Below, piece after piece: positions 10,527 through 19,542 of a stretch of 64,000 nt of DNA. Each line of letters opens with the position of its first letter. Within the stretch, counting starts at the first letter, position 1. The stretch is from Bog-473 sp963788125 (GTDB lineage: Bacteria; Actinomycetota; Acidimicrobiia; Acidimicrobiales; RAAP-2). Location of the stretch: assembly GCA_963788125.1 (NCBI GenBank), contig CAWBFN010000001.1, forward strand, positions 186,001 through 250,000, read 5' to 3'. The translations under genes were made by a program, and so were the position numbers. Below the pieces are notes generated by a model. It ran no database searches and was not told where the DNA came from. It was given only the letters and a program-made list of their open reading frames with translations.

Positions 10527-11420
10527 GTGGGGCACCGGATGAACGCTCGGGCGACCGAGTTACTGGCGGAACGGGTGCCGTTCGTCTACGCCACGGTGGT
10601 CCGGGCTCAGTCACCCACTTCGGCTCGGGCGGGTGACGATGCCCTCATCTTGTCGGACGGCACGATCGAGGGTTTCGTCGGCGGTCAGTGCGCCGAGGAG
10701 ACGGTGCGGGTGGCCGCCCTCGATGTGCTCGGCGAGGGCGAGGCTCTGCTCTTGCGGGTGCTCCCCCATGGCGAAGAGGGTTTTCCGGAGCGGCCGGGTG
10801 CGAAGGTGGTCGTGAACCCTTGTCTCTCTGGTGGCGCGCTCGAGATATTTTTGGAGCCGCATTTGCCACCGCCGCTGCTCTACATCGTGGGCGAGACCCC
10901 CATATCGGACGCAGTCGCTGCCCAAGCCGATTCGCTGGGCTTCGCCTTCGCGGCCGTGCGCACGCTGGCGGGGCAGGAGCCCGAGGGCGCGGTGGCGGTG
11001 ATCATCGCCAGTCACGGAATTGACGAACCAGAGTCGATCAGGGCTGCACTAAATGCCGACGTGCGCTTCATCGGCCTCGTAGCCAGTCGCCGGCGAGGTG
11101 AGGCGGTACTCGACGTCATGACGCTCACCAAAAAGGAGAGGGACCGGGTGCATACTCCGGTCGGCCTTGACATCGGGGCTCGGACGCCGGCCGAGGTTGC
11201 GCTCTCGATCATGGCTGCTGTGGTGAGAGCCATGCGAACCGAAGGTCTGGTTGCTCCTTCTTCGCCGGGGCCACCTCGCGCCCATCAGGTCGTTGACCCC
11301 GTATGCGGGATGACGATCGTGGTGGGCCCCGAGACACCACATCGCACGGTCGGCGGGGTGGAACGCTGGTATTGCAGCACAGAGTGCCGGGACGACGTGA
11401 GTGAAGCGGGTGAATCTTGA
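10527..11420 (+). CDS. XdhC/CoxF-family maturation protein fused to YHS-like domain
   Basis: 297 residues. The first about 240 match the XdhC/CoxF family, which helps insert or sulfurate the molybdenum cofactor: SDGTIEGFVGGQCAEE near the N-terminus and a C-terminal Rossmann part ending IGARTPAEVALSIMA. The last about 35 residues (VVDPVCGMTI, then WYCSTECRDD) form a YHS-type metal-binding module with three Cys. The fusion is unusual to me. GTG at 10527 follows CGAGG; ATG 10539 is the alternative. It overlaps the next gene by 20 bases if that gene starts at 11401. Confidence 0.8.
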   Translation: MGHRMNARATELLAERVPFVYATVVRAQSPTSARAGDDALILSDGTIEGFVGGQCAEETVRVAALDVLGEGEALLLRVLPHGEEGFPERPGAKVVVNPCLSGGALEIFLEPHLPPPLLYIVGETPISDAVAAQADSLGFAFAAVRTLAGQEPEGAVAVIIASHGIDEPESIRAALNADVRFIGLVASRRRGEAVLDVMTLTKKERDRVHTPVGLDIGARTPAEVALSIMAAVVRAMRTEGLVAPSSPGPPRAHQVVDPVCGMTIVVGPETPHRTVGGVERWYCSTECRDDVSEAGES

Positions 11421-12018
11421 CGTGTTCGTGACCGGTTTGGTACTCGCCGCGGGCGCATCGCGCCGGCTCGGCGAGCCCAAACAGCTTCTGGCGTACAAGG
11501 GGACGACGGTGCTCGGCGCCACCTTGGAGATGGCCCGGAGCTGCAAATTCGACCAGCTGCTGGTCACCGTTGGGGGTGCGTGGGCCGAGGTGGGTCACCG
11601 CGTCGACTTTCGGGACTGCCACGTGGTGGAGAACGAGCAGTACGCCAGTGGATGTTCCTCCTCCATCGGTGCGGCCATTGCGGTCGTCGATGAACGCGCC
11701 GAGGGAATCGTCCTCCTCTTGGGAGACCAACCAGACGTCGCGACTGCCGCCGTGGCGAGGTTGATCGAGGGCGCCGGCACCTCTCCTTTGGCAGTGTGTC
11801 GGTACGGCGACGGCCTGGGCCACCCATTTTGGTTCCGGCGCCAGGTGTTCGACGATCTTCTCGGGCTCCACGGTGACAAGGCGGTGTGGAAGCTTCTGGA
11901 GTCCGACCGCTACCCGGTGCGTGAGGTGGTGATCGACGGGAACATCCCGCTCGACGTGGACACCTGGCAGGACTATCAGGCGTTGCTCACGGCGGCGGGC
12001 GGGGAGCCTGGCGGGTGA
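11401..12018 (+). CDS. MobA/MocA-like molybdenum cofactor nucleotidyltransferase
   Basis: About 205 residues of the NTP_transf_3 fold. Likely adds CMP to molybdopterin for the CO dehydrogenase cofactor. Signature LVLAAGASRRLGEPKQLL for nucleotide binding, then GDQPDV for the metal-binding Asp. The start is uncertain: GTG codons at 11401, 11410, 11422 and 11428 are all in frame, and the family usually begins just before LVLAAG, favouring the later ones. The stop overlaps coxD by GTGA. Confidence 0.85.
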   Translation: MKRVNLDVFVTGLVLAAGASRRLGEPKQLLAYKGTTVLGATLEMARSCKFDQLLVTVGGAWAEVGHRVDFRDCHVVENEQYASGCSSSIGAAIAVVDERAEGIVLLLGDQPDVATAAVARLIEGAGTSPLAVCRYGDGLGHPFWFRRQVFDDLLGLHGDKAVWKLLESDRYPVREVVIDGNIPLDVDTWQDYQALLTAAGGEPGG

Positions 12019-12917
12019 CAGCGGGCCCGTCTTCCGCGGCAGTTCTCCGTGAGCAGCTCGACCAGGTCGACTACCTGGTCGATGAGGGCTTGTCGACCGC
12101 GCTGTACCTTGCCTTGCAGCTGGGACTACCCCTGCTGCTCGAGGGTGAACCGGGCGTGGGTAAGACGGCCGCGGCCAAGGCCTTGGCTCGTGCGCTCGGT
12201 GCTCCCCTGATCCGGTTGCAGTGCTATGAGGGGCTGACGGCAAGCGAAGCACTCTACGAGTGGAACTATCAACGCCAGCTGCTGGCTATCCGACTGGCCG
12301 AGTCACGTGAAGAGAGGTTGAGCGATGCTGATCTCTTTGCCGAGGAGTTTCTCCAGGAGAGGCCGATCCTGCAGTCCATCCGCTACCGGGGCCCGGTGGT
12401 CCCCGTCCTCCTCATTGACGAGATCGACCGGGCCGATGACGAGTTCGAGGCTCTCCTCTTCGAGTTTTTGGGGGAAGCGTCGATCACCATTCCCGAACTC
12501 GGCACGTATACCGCGGAACGGCCACCCATGGTCATCCTGACCTCGAATCGCAGCCGAGAACTCCATGACGCCCTGCGCCGCCGATGCTTGTACCACTGGA
12601 TCGACTTCCCGGATCCCACGCGGGCGGCCGAGATACTGCGCCGGACGGTTCCATCCGCCACCGAGGGATTGATCCTCACGGCGACCGACTTCGTCGGGCA
12701 CATTCGCAACCTCGACCTCGATAAGCCTCCGGGCATGGCCGAGACCATCGACTGGGTCTCCGCGTTGACCGTACTCGGCGCGTCCGAACTAGCCCGGGTC
12801 GACATCGTGCTCACGTTGGGGGCGATCGCCAAGACCCCCGATGATCGGGACACTGTGACCGGAGAGCTCGATGCCCTCGGCTTCGAGGAGGTGACGGTCC
12901 CTGCTGCGGGGGGTTGA
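12015..12917 (+). CDS. coxD: CoxD-like MoxR AAA+ ATPase
   Basis: 300 residues. AAA+ chaperone of the MoxR type; CoxD in Oligotropha is needed to build the Cu-S-Mo site of CoxL. Walker A GEPGVGKT (about 43-50), Walker B VLLIDEIDRAD, sensor 1 ILTSNRSREL and an arginine pair RRRCLYHW are visible. Directly followed by its VWA partner coxE. GTG start overlaps the upstream stop. Confidence 0.9.
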   Translation: MTAGPSSAAVLREQLDQVDYLVDEGLSTALYLALQLGLPLLLEGEPGVGKTAAAKALARALGAPLIRLQCYEGLTASEALYEWNYQRQLLAIRLAESREERLSDADLFAEEFLQERPILQSIRYRGPVVPVLLIDEIDRADDEFEALLFEFLGEASITIPELGTYTAERPPMVILTSNRSRELHDALRRRCLYHWIDFPDPTRAAEILRRTVPSATEGLILTATDFVGHIRNLDLDKPPGMAETIDWVSALTVLGASELARVDIVLTLGAIAKTPDDRDTVTGELDALGFEEVTVPAAGG

Positions 12918-12933
12918 CCGAGCCGCCTTCGCG

Positions 12934-14106
12934 GTGTCGCTCTCGGTGCGGCTACAGCAGGCGGGAGTCCCGGTCGGGTTTACCGGTATGGGCGCATTGG
13001 TACGTGCCATGGACATCGTCCCCCCCCACTCGCGGTCGTCGCTGTACTGGGCGACTCGCATCTGTCTGGTCCACCGGCAAAGCGACCTGGCCACATTCGA
13101 TGCGGTCTTCGCCGCGGTGTTTGACGAAATCGGTGTCCGCCTCGACCCTCACGCTCGCCGCCAGAGTCTGCCGTCCGCGGACAACGAGGACATGCTGGCG
13201 TCCATCTCGGGTCAGCCCTCCTCCGAAGACGAGGGCGGCGGCGTGCCCTGGGCGACGCTTCCCCGCATGACATCGACGCCGGATGGAGGAGCCAGTGCGT
13301 TGGTGGTTCCGGAGCGGCTGCCGAGCGGGCTCGAGGGCCTGGCGGACACCCCGTTCGACGAGTTCGACCCGGCACAGCTGGCCCAGCTGAGCGGTTGGAT
13401 CGAGTCAGCGCTGGCAGACTGGCCCACGCGGCGGACACGGCGAGAGACTGCTCGCCGTGCGGGACGTCGCACCGCCCTGCGCCCCACGTTGGCTCGGGCC
13501 CGCCGGACGGGATGGGAACCTATTGAGCTCGTGCGGACGCGGCCGGTGCGGAAGCGTCGTCGCGTGGTCATGCTCTGCGACGTCAGCCAATCGATGCAGA
13601 GCTACGCCGCGGCGTACCTTCACCTGATGAGAGCTGTGGCGTTGACCACCGACGCCGAAGTGTTTGCCTTTGCCACGACGTTGACGAGACTGACTTCTGT
13701 CCTGACCTACAAGTCGCCCGTGCTGGCGATGCAACAGGCGACCGAGAAGGTGACGGACCGGTTCGGTGGCACGCGGATAGCGTCAAGCATCCGCGCGTTG
13801 CTGGCCTCCCGTCACGGGGGAGCGATTCGAGGAGCGATCGTCATCGTGGCATCGGACGGATGGGATAGTGACCCCCCTGATGAGCTGGCCAGAGTCATGG
13901 CGAGGGTACACAGGCGGGCGTACCAGGTTCTCTGGTTGAACCCGCGGGTCGCGGCTCCAGATTTCGCCCCCCTCGTTGGGGCCATGGCTGCCGCGCTGCC
14001 CTACTGCGACGACGTGCTCCCGGCGCACAACGTTCGGGCCCTGGGCGACGTGGTCGAGGCCATTGTGCGCTCCGGCCGATCGGACGTGGTCAGCTCCAGA
14101 GGGTGA
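12934..14106 (+). CDS. coxE: CoxE-like VWA-domain protein
   Basis: 390 residues as written. The C-terminal half is a von Willebrand A domain with the metal-adhesion motif DVSQSM in VVMLCDVSQSM. Works with the CoxD ATPase in maturing CO dehydrogenase. GTG 12934 is the first standard start, but in-frame coding continues upstream as LLRGVDRAAFAV, which looks like a family N-terminus, so a CTG start near 12904 overlapping coxD is possible. The 3' end overlaps the convergent lysR gene by 17 bases. Confidence 0.87.
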   Translation: MSLSVRLQQAGVPVGFTGMGALVRAMDIVPPHSRSSLYWATRICLVHRQSDLATFDAVFAAVFDEIGVRLDPHARRQSLPSADNEDMLASISGQPSSEDEGGGVPWATLPRMTSTPDGGASALVVPERLPSGLEGLADTPFDEFDPAQLAQLSGWIESALADWPTRRTRRETARRAGRRTALRPTLARARRTGWEPIELVRTRPVRKRRRVVMLCDVSQSMQSYAAAYLHLMRAVALTTDAEVFAFATTLTRLTSVLTYKSPVLAMQQATEKVTDRFGGTRIASSIRALLASRHGGAIRGAIVIVASDGWDSDPPDELARVMARVHRRAYQVLWLNPRVAAPDFAPLVGAMAAALPYCDDVLPAHNVRALGDVVEAIVRSGRSDVVSSRG

Positions 14107-15046
14107 CGTAGACGGAGGGGCGGAAGTGACCGATGTTGATGCCCGAACCGCGCAGCATGGCCCGGGTCGCCCGCGGGGTGGAGATAAAGCGAGTGAGCTC
14201 GGCTGCGGCCGGTAGCAGACTGTGCTCGGGCAGGGTCATGGCGCTCCACACCCCGTCCCCCTTCACGCCCGGCCCGGATATCTGCACCAGACGCCCGTTG
14301 GCGATGTCGTCGGCCACGGCGAACGAGAGCGCCAAGCAGATGCCCTTGTTGTGCGTCGTCTCTTCCAGGGCGGCAGCGTGGCTCTGAAAGATCCTTTGGT
14401 GTTCCTCCGGCACGTCGTAACGACGAAGCATGCCCCGTACGACACTGTCGTCTCCGGCGGCGGAGGGTCCGAGAAGCCAGATCTGCTCTCGAAGTTGGGT
14501 CGGTCGAGTCTGCACGTGTGCCAAGGGGTGGCGGGGCCCTGCCACCACGATGATCTGATAATTCAAAAATGACGTACCAACCAAGGTCTCGGCTAGGTGG
14601 CGGGGCTTCGGCCCGATGGCCACGTCAACCGTGCGGGTGGACAGGAGTGACTCGAATTCATCGGTATTGCGGACGCTCAACTCGACGTCGAGATCGGCTG
14701 CTCGGCTGACAAACAGTTCGATGAGCCCCGGGGCAGCATGCTCGGCAAACAGGCTGGAAGCGGCCACCCGCATCAGGCGCTTGCCGCTCCCGGCCTGGCC
14801 CACCTCGCGAATGGTTCGCTCTTGCAGCCCCAACATCTCACCTGCTCGACTGGCCAGCCGCAATCCGCCAGGAGTAAAGGCTAGGCCACTGCCGGTCCGG
14901 GCGAAGAGCTGATCCTCAAGCTCCTTGCGCAAGTGGCCAACGTGCAGTGACACGGCGGCTTCGGTCACACCGAGTTCGGCTGCGGCCGCCTTCACCGAAC
15001 CCAGCCGCACCACCGCTGAGAAGGCGCGGAGCTGAGTCGGTGTCAC
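14090..15046 (-). CDS. LysR-family transcriptional regulator
   Basis: 318 residues. N-terminal winged helix (TPTQLRAFSAVVRLGSVKAA, then TEAAVSLHVGHLRKEL) and a two-lobed effector domain with weak CbbR-like features. It lies tail to tail with coxE and overlaps it by 17 bases. There is no gene upstream facing away from it other than a DUF899 gene, so its target is uncertain; the cox operon is a reasonable guess. GTG start at 15046. Confidence 0.85.
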   Translation of the reverse strand: MTPTQLRAFSAVVRLGSVKAAAAELGVTEAAVSLHVGHLRKELEDQLFARTGSGLAFTPGGLRLASRAGEMLGLQERTIREVGQAGSGKRLMRVAASSLFAEHAAPGLIELFVSRAADLDVELSVRNTDEFESLLSTRTVDVAIGPKPRHLAETLVGTSFLNYQIIVVAGPRHPLAHVQTRPTQLREQIWLLGPSAAGDDSVVRGMLRRYDVPEEHQRIFQSHAAALEETTHNKGICLALSFAVADDIANGRLVQISGPGVKGDGVWSAMTLPEHSLLPAAAELTRFISTPRATRAMLRGSGINIGHFRPSVYVTLWS

Positions 15047-15130
15047 CTTCTCAAACTATCGGGACTCGCAGGGTAGGCACCGAGATCCGCAGAGACCGAC
15101 ACCCGTATGGGCCTCGGTAGAGTGATTGGC

Positions 15131-15865
15131 GTGACGCACGCGCACAATACCGGAACCCGCCAAGAGTGGCTGGCGGCCCGGCTGGAGCTGCTCGAGGCCG
15201 AGAAGGAGCTGACGCGCCGGAGCGACGAACTGGCCCGTCGGCGGCGGGAGCTGCCCTGGGTGCGGGTCGAGCGGGACTATCGGTTCACGACCGAAGACGG
15301 TGACGCATCGCTGGGCGACCTGTTTGGCGGACGGTCCCAGCTGCTCGTCTATCACTTCATGTTCGACCCGGACTGGAACGAAGGTTGTCCGAGCTGCTCG
15401 GCGCTCGCCGACGGCTTCGCCGGAAGCGTCCCGCACTTTGAGCACCACGATGTGGCGTTCGTGGCGGTATCGCGCGCCCCGCTCGACCAGCTCGTGGCGT
15501 ACAAGCGGCGCATGGGGTGGGAGTTCCGTTGGGTCTCGTCGTTCGGCAGCAGCTTCAACTACGACTTCCATGTGACGATCGATCCCGCAGTGGCACCGGT
15601 CGAGTACAACTACAAGGACCAGGCCCAGCTCGAGGCGGAGAACATCGCCTGGCGCGACTGGTCGGGCGAGCAGCCCGGCATGAGCGCCTTCGCACGCGAG
15701 GGCGATGAGGTGTTCCACACGTACTCGGCGTACTCCCGTGGTTTCGACGGGCTGTGGACGATGTGGCAGTGGCTGGACCGTGCGCCGCTCGGCCGCAACG
15801 AAGGCGACATGTCATGGTTCCACCGGCACGACGAGTACCCCGCGGTCCCCGGCGGATCGTCGTGA
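15131..15865 (+). CDS. DUF899 thioredoxin-like protein
   Basis: About 244 residues of the DUF899 family, thioredoxin-like proteins of unknown activity. Family blocks: EWLAARLELLEAEKELTR, LPWVRVERDYRF, LLVYHFMFDPDWNEGCPSCS (a CPSC pair), and the C-terminal FDGLWTMWQWLDRAPLGRNE. I start at GTG 15131, where the family normally begins a few residues before EWLAAR; an in-frame GTG at 15107 exists. Divergent from the lysR gene, with an intergenic gap of about 84 bases. Confidence 0.85.
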   Translation: MTHAHNTGTRQEWLAARLELLEAEKELTRRSDELARRRRELPWVRVERDYRFTTEDGDASLGDLFGGRSQLLVYHFMFDPDWNEGCPSCSALADGFAGSVPHFEHHDVAFVAVSRAPLDQLVAYKRRMGWEFRWVSSFGSSFNYDFHVTIDPAVAPVEYNYKDQAQLEAENIAWRDWSGEQPGMSAFAREGDEVFHTYSAYSRGFDGLWTMWQWLDRAPLGRNEGDMSWFHRHDEYPAVPGGSS

Positions 15866-15885
15866 CGCCGCATGTCACGACATAC

Positions 15886-16362
15886 TTAGGTCTGAGGGCC
15901 TTCTTGGGGATCGACACCAGCGCCATCACGCGGTGTTGAGCCGCCGGTGGGGCGGCCAGCCGGTGATCCATCGGTGCCCGTGTCGTGGCGTCCGGCTTCT
16001 TTGCCCTCGTTCTTAATCATGTCCTCACCTCGACGGGCAACGCTTTCCCCCACGCCTTCTGGAGGCATCTCACCGGGGCTACCTCCGGTTGGGCCGACAA
16101 GGCTTTCGGGGTTGGACTCTTGAGGCGCGTCTTCGCCGGACTGCTGACGACGCACACTCTCGGCTCTGGCTTCTTGTGATTCGGCTTCGGTCGTTACATC
16201 CGATTCGGGCCCCGATGCCCCTCCGGCCCTGCCTTCATAGGGCGGCACAAGGGCGTCGCCGGTGTCGATCGCTCCGCCGGGATCCGGATTGGGCCCCTCC
16301 CGGAAGTCATTGCCGATACGGTCCTGCTTCGGTTCGTGGACGCCTTGTTCTGTGTCTGTCAT
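15886..16362 (-). CDS. Hydrophilic, probably disordered protein
   Basis: 158 residues, rich in Gly, Glu, Asp, Pro and Ser, with no hydrophobic core or recognisable domain. A C-terminal patch GEDMIKNEGKEAGRHDTG is the most structured-looking part. ATG preceded by GGAGACAG, so translation is credible. Such low-complexity acidic proteins are often stress-related, but I assign no function. Convergent with DUF899. Confidence 0.6.
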   Translation of the reverse strand: MTDTEQGVHEPKQDRIGNDFREGPNPDPGGAIDTGDALVPPYEGRAGGASGPESDVTTEAESQEARAESVRRQQSGEDAPQESNPESLVGPTGGSPGEMPPEGVGESVARRGEDMIKNEGKEAGRHDTGTDGSPAGRPTGGSTPRDGAGVDPQEGPQT

Positions 16363-16467
16363 GGCTCTGTCTCCTGGCTATCCAAACTGCTGGGTGGATA
16401 GAGCAGGCCCTACCCCTCAGGGGCCCGTCCAAACTTTTGCCATTGAACCGCAACACACAGTGATCTG

Positions 16468-17538
16468 CTACCTGTTCGGGGAGGTCATCTCGTCAGTATC
16501 CTCGGGTACCGTCCGCTCGATCCCTTTCGTTCCTTCGTCGCCCGTATAGCCCCGCTCGCGATACTCGTCCTGGTTCATCGGTCTTCCCCGAAAGCGGGTG
16601 ACGACCTCTTGCTCGGGGCGACGTTGATTCTGGGTGGCCTGCATGGCAAGGGAACGCTGGTCAGCTCCGGTGAGCGGAGGCTGCACCATTCCCCTCGGCC
16701 ACAAGCGATGAAAAAGAACGGTATTGATCTCGGCTGCATAGAGGGTGATCTGTGCTCCGAGGGCGATCCACGCGATGAGGCCGAGGACCAATCCGAAAAG
16801 GCCATAGAGGGCACTCGCTCCCTTGAGGTCATGCCCGACCACATAGCCGCCCAGAGCCTGGAGCATCGTCCAGGCAATGCCTCCGACAATCACCCCAGGG
16901 ATCAACGAACGGGTGGCGACCTGTTTGGGAGTGAGCGTCCGAAAGGCGGCGAGGTAGAGCCCAACGTTGACCACTGCCGCCAGCAGGTCTCCGAGCGCAC
17001 CGAGCCAGACATTGTGCTTCCCAAAGGTGCCGAATCCGGCGAGAACGGTCGTCACGATCAAACCGATGGCCAGCACGACGAGAAAGATCACCGAGCGGGC
17101 CATTCGGGTCACGTAGTTCGGTCGCACCGCGCCGGGGATGTTCCAGATCTGCTCCATCGAATACAGCCCGGTCTGGGCCAGGCGGGTCGAGCCATAGATG
17201 AGCCCGAGGATTCCGAAGACGAGACCGAAGACGGTGGAGCGTTTGAGGGCGTGGATATTATGGCCGAGCTGTTGGCCGATAATAGGGAACTCGCCGAGGG
17301 CGGAGTTGAGCACTCGCGTACGATCCGCAGGGTCGTCCGCCAAGATGATGCCCAGGATGGTCACCAAGAGGAGGAGCAACGGGAAGACGGTGACGAACAT
17401 GGCATAGGTGAGCTGAACGCCAAGAGCGCCAGCGTTGTCGTCACCGTATTTCTTTATGACCGCGAAGATGAAGCGCGCTACCAAATGACGCTGCTGAAAC
17501 TCGTCGATACGCCGGATTGTTTCCTCAATAGGGTTCAT
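16468..17538 (-). CDS. YihY/BrkB-family inner membrane protein
   Basis: 356 residues with about six membrane segments. It belongs to the YihY family, once mislabelled ribonuclease BN. Characteristic early block GDDNAGALGVQLTYAMFVTV, then VFPLLLLLVTILGI, and a mid-protein SLIPGVIVGGIAWTMLQALG. The C-terminus is hydrophilic and charged (RFRGRPMNQDEYRERGYTGD). Function unknown in general; may move a small solute. It sits alone between two short intergenic spacers. Confidence 0.85.
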   Translation of the reverse strand: MNPIEETIRRIDEFQQRHLVARFIFAVIKKYGDDNAGALGVQLTYAMFVTVFPLLLLLVTILGIILADDPADRTRVLNSALGEFPIIGQQLGHNIHALKRSTVFGLVFGILGLIYGSTRLAQTGLYSMEQIWNIPGAVRPNYVTRMARSVIFLVVLAIGLIVTTVLAGFGTFGKHNVWLGALGDLLAAVVNVGLYLAAFRTLTPKQVATRSLIPGVIVGGIAWTMLQALGGYVVGHDLKGASALYGLFGLVLGLIAWIALGAQITLYAAEINTVLFHRLWPRGMVQPPLTGADQRSLAMQATQNQRRPEQEVVTRFRGRPMNQDEYRERGYTGDEGTKGIERTVPEDTDEMTSPNR

Positions 17539-17649
17539 GGAGGATCACCGTCTTGGTCTGGGTGGGCACAGCTCTGCCGGACTGTCGATACCCATTTCCA
17601 GCGCATCTATGAAAAAAAGTCGCCTCCGGGTCCGCTCCCTCGGGGAGGT

Positions 17650-18435
17650 TCAGGTGGAGATCGGCTGGCAGGCCGGGCACCAGTAGGAGGTCCGGCCACC
17701 GACGCGGCTCGTCTCCAACCGACTCCGGCAACGTGGACAATGCGGGTCCGGTCGTGAGCGTTGCGAACTGAGCCAGGTGGCTCGCCTTGGGATCGCTCCG
17801 ACCTGCACCGAGGCTCGGAGTACCCTCTGCACGCAACGACCAAGGTCCTGGCGTTCGCGCGACTGGAGATCGCGGAAGGGACGTGTCGGGTGGATCCGGG
17901 CCCGCCACAGCACCTCGTCGGAAAGCATGTTGCCCAGGCCGGCCACAACACGCTGGTCCATCAGCACCGACTTCAGCGCCCCGTTTCGCCCTGCCAGCCG
18001 CTCCGTCAACCTCTGGCCACTGAGCCCGAGCGCGTCGGGACCTTGCTCGCCGAGAATCTTTGCGAGGCCGTCCTCGTCGTCAGCGAGCCACAGGCCGCGT
18101 AGTTTCCTCTGGTCCCGAAAGATGAGCCTTCCGTTCCCGACGGAAATCGACACCCGATCGAATCGCTGGAGCTCCCCATCGGCACCTTCCCATATGAGGC
18201 TGCCGGTCATCCCGAAGTGAAAGACGAGCGTCGGTCCGTCCGTCGGGGCCAGCAACCACTTTCCCTGGCGATCGGGCTCGCCGAACCGCCGGCCCTCGAG
18301 TTTCTGCACGAATTCGTCACTCGATCGGTCCCGCAGCACCCCCCGATCACGAACCTCCACCGACGTGATCTGTTCGTCGACGACATGGGACTGGAGCAGG
18401 CGCCGAAACCCCTCGACGTCAGGCAGCTCGGGCAC
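17650..18435 (-). CDS. mutM: Formamidopyrimidine-DNA glycosylase (Fpg/Nei family)
   Basis: 261 residues. Base-excision repair enzyme that removes oxidised purines and nicks the strand. N-terminus PELPDVE contains the catalytic Pro2 and Glu3 (Asp replaces the usual Glu at position 6). The helix-two-turn-helix region is MDQRVVAGLGNMLSDEVLW with invariant Asn. The zinc finger is CPRCRSRLETSRVGGRTSYW ending CPAC. Length is normal. It could be an Nei-type paralog rather than the main MutM. Confidence 0.9.
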   Translation of the reverse strand: MPELPDVEGFRRLLQSHVVDEQITSVEVRDRGVLRDRSSDEFVQKLEGRRFGEPDRQGKWLLAPTDGPTLVFHFGMTGSLIWEGADGELQRFDRVSISVGNGRLIFRDQRKLRGLWLADDEDGLAKILGEQGPDALGLSGQRLTERLAGRNGALKSVLMDQRVVAGLGNMLSDEVLWRARIHPTRPFRDLQSRERQDLGRCVQRVLRASVQVGAIPRRATWLSSQRSRPDPHCPRCRSRLETSRVGGRTSYWCPACQPIST

Positions 18436-18501
18436 GTCCAGTAGCTACCCACAATGGAGCTCACCAAAGCTGTCGCGACCAATCCGGGCAGGCGACAGAC
18501 C

Positions 18502-19521
18502 TCACCGGGTGATCAGACCGGCATGGAAGGCGTCGACCCACTCGTCGACGACCGCCCACTCCAACGTCAGCCACGCCAGCCGCTCGTCCTCTCCCGGGGG
18601 GACCGGCGCGGTGGGCCAGGCCCGCACCGTCATCGGCGTCCGCAACGGGAGCCGTTCCCAGACATCGCGGGCGCCGACCAGTCGGTCGAGCCCGGCGTGG
18701 GCCACCACCACGACGCCGAGGTCCGGACGGGCGTCCACGCAGGCGAACACCCCTGCGGGACGCGGCGGCAGGACGTTGGTCATCAACGTCGCCACCCGCG
18801 CTGCGTCGGGTTTGCGCTCTCGCCGTAGCCGGCCGATGGCACGCGTCCGACGGAGTGGCGTCCAGTTGGCACCCTCGGGGAAGAGGAGGAGCGCATCGCC
18901 CGGGCCCAGATCGCCGGCCAGAGCGCCGAGACGGCCCGTCGGGTCCTCTCGGGCGCCCCTCGAGGGTCCGAGGAAGCACGAACCGAGACGATTCAGCAGC
19001 AGGTCGATCAGCGGATCGAACTGAAGGACGTCCTTGAGCACGATGCGCACCCGGCGGTGGTAGCGGGTGAGGAGCAGGTGGGCCAGGGCGAAGGAGTCAC
19101 CCGGTCCGCCGTGGCGCGCCAGCACGAGGACAGGCTCGTCTCGCCCCAGTGCGGTCGCATCCGAGGTGTCGGCCACGACCACGTGGAAGCCCAGCCAGCG
19201 CCGACCCGCCGCCAGCACCCGCCCGAGTGCCCAGGCCAAGAGGGCCTGGTTGGCGGCCCGCCACTCGGCGTCGGCGTGCAGACCGAGCCGGCCCGGTACG
19301 ACACGGCGCACCCACAGAAGGCCGGCCGCCGCCAGTGACGCCAGTTCGACCAGGCAGTAGCTCAGGGCCCACGCGGCGAGGCGCAGGACCCGGCGGCGGG
19401 AGGTGAATGGGGCCAGGACCGCCCCGATCAGGGCGACCACGAGGCAGACCAGAGCCAGGGCCACCAGGACGAGGGCGTCGAGCGGCATCAGGCAGCGCCG
19501 GACGGGCCGGGAGGGCAGCAT
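18502..19521 (-). CDS. Lysophospholipid acyltransferase family protein
   Basis: About 339 residues. An N-terminal hydrophobic hairpin (residues 13-40) is followed by a PlsC-type domain: ARHGGPGDSF gives the HX4D catalytic motif, FLGPSRGAREDPTG follows, and LLFPEGANWTP is the substrate loop. Likely acylates a lysophosphatidic or related acceptor at the membrane. The ATG at 19488 (MPLDALVL) is an equally good start; neither has a clear ribosome site. Lies just downstream of the patatin gene, giving a small lipid cluster. Confidence 0.8.
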   Translation of the reverse strand: MLPSRPVRRCLMPLDALVLVALALVCLVVALIGAVLAPFTSRRRVLRLAAWALSYCLVELASLAAAGLLWVRRVVPGRLGLHADAEWRAANQALLAWALGRVLAAGRRWLGFHVVVADTSDATALGRDEPVLVLARHGGPGDSFALAHLLLTRYHRRVRIVLKDVLQFDPLIDLLLNRLGSCFLGPSRGAREDPTGRLGALAGDLGPGDALLLFPEGANWTPLRRTRAIGRLRRERKPDAARVATLMTNVLPPRPAGVFACVDARPDLGVVVVAHAGLDRLVGARDVWERLPLRTPMTVRAWPTAPVPPGEDERLAWLTLEWAVVDEWVDAFHAGLITR

Positions 19522-19542
19522 GGGCAGGGCGGTCCGCTGCCG

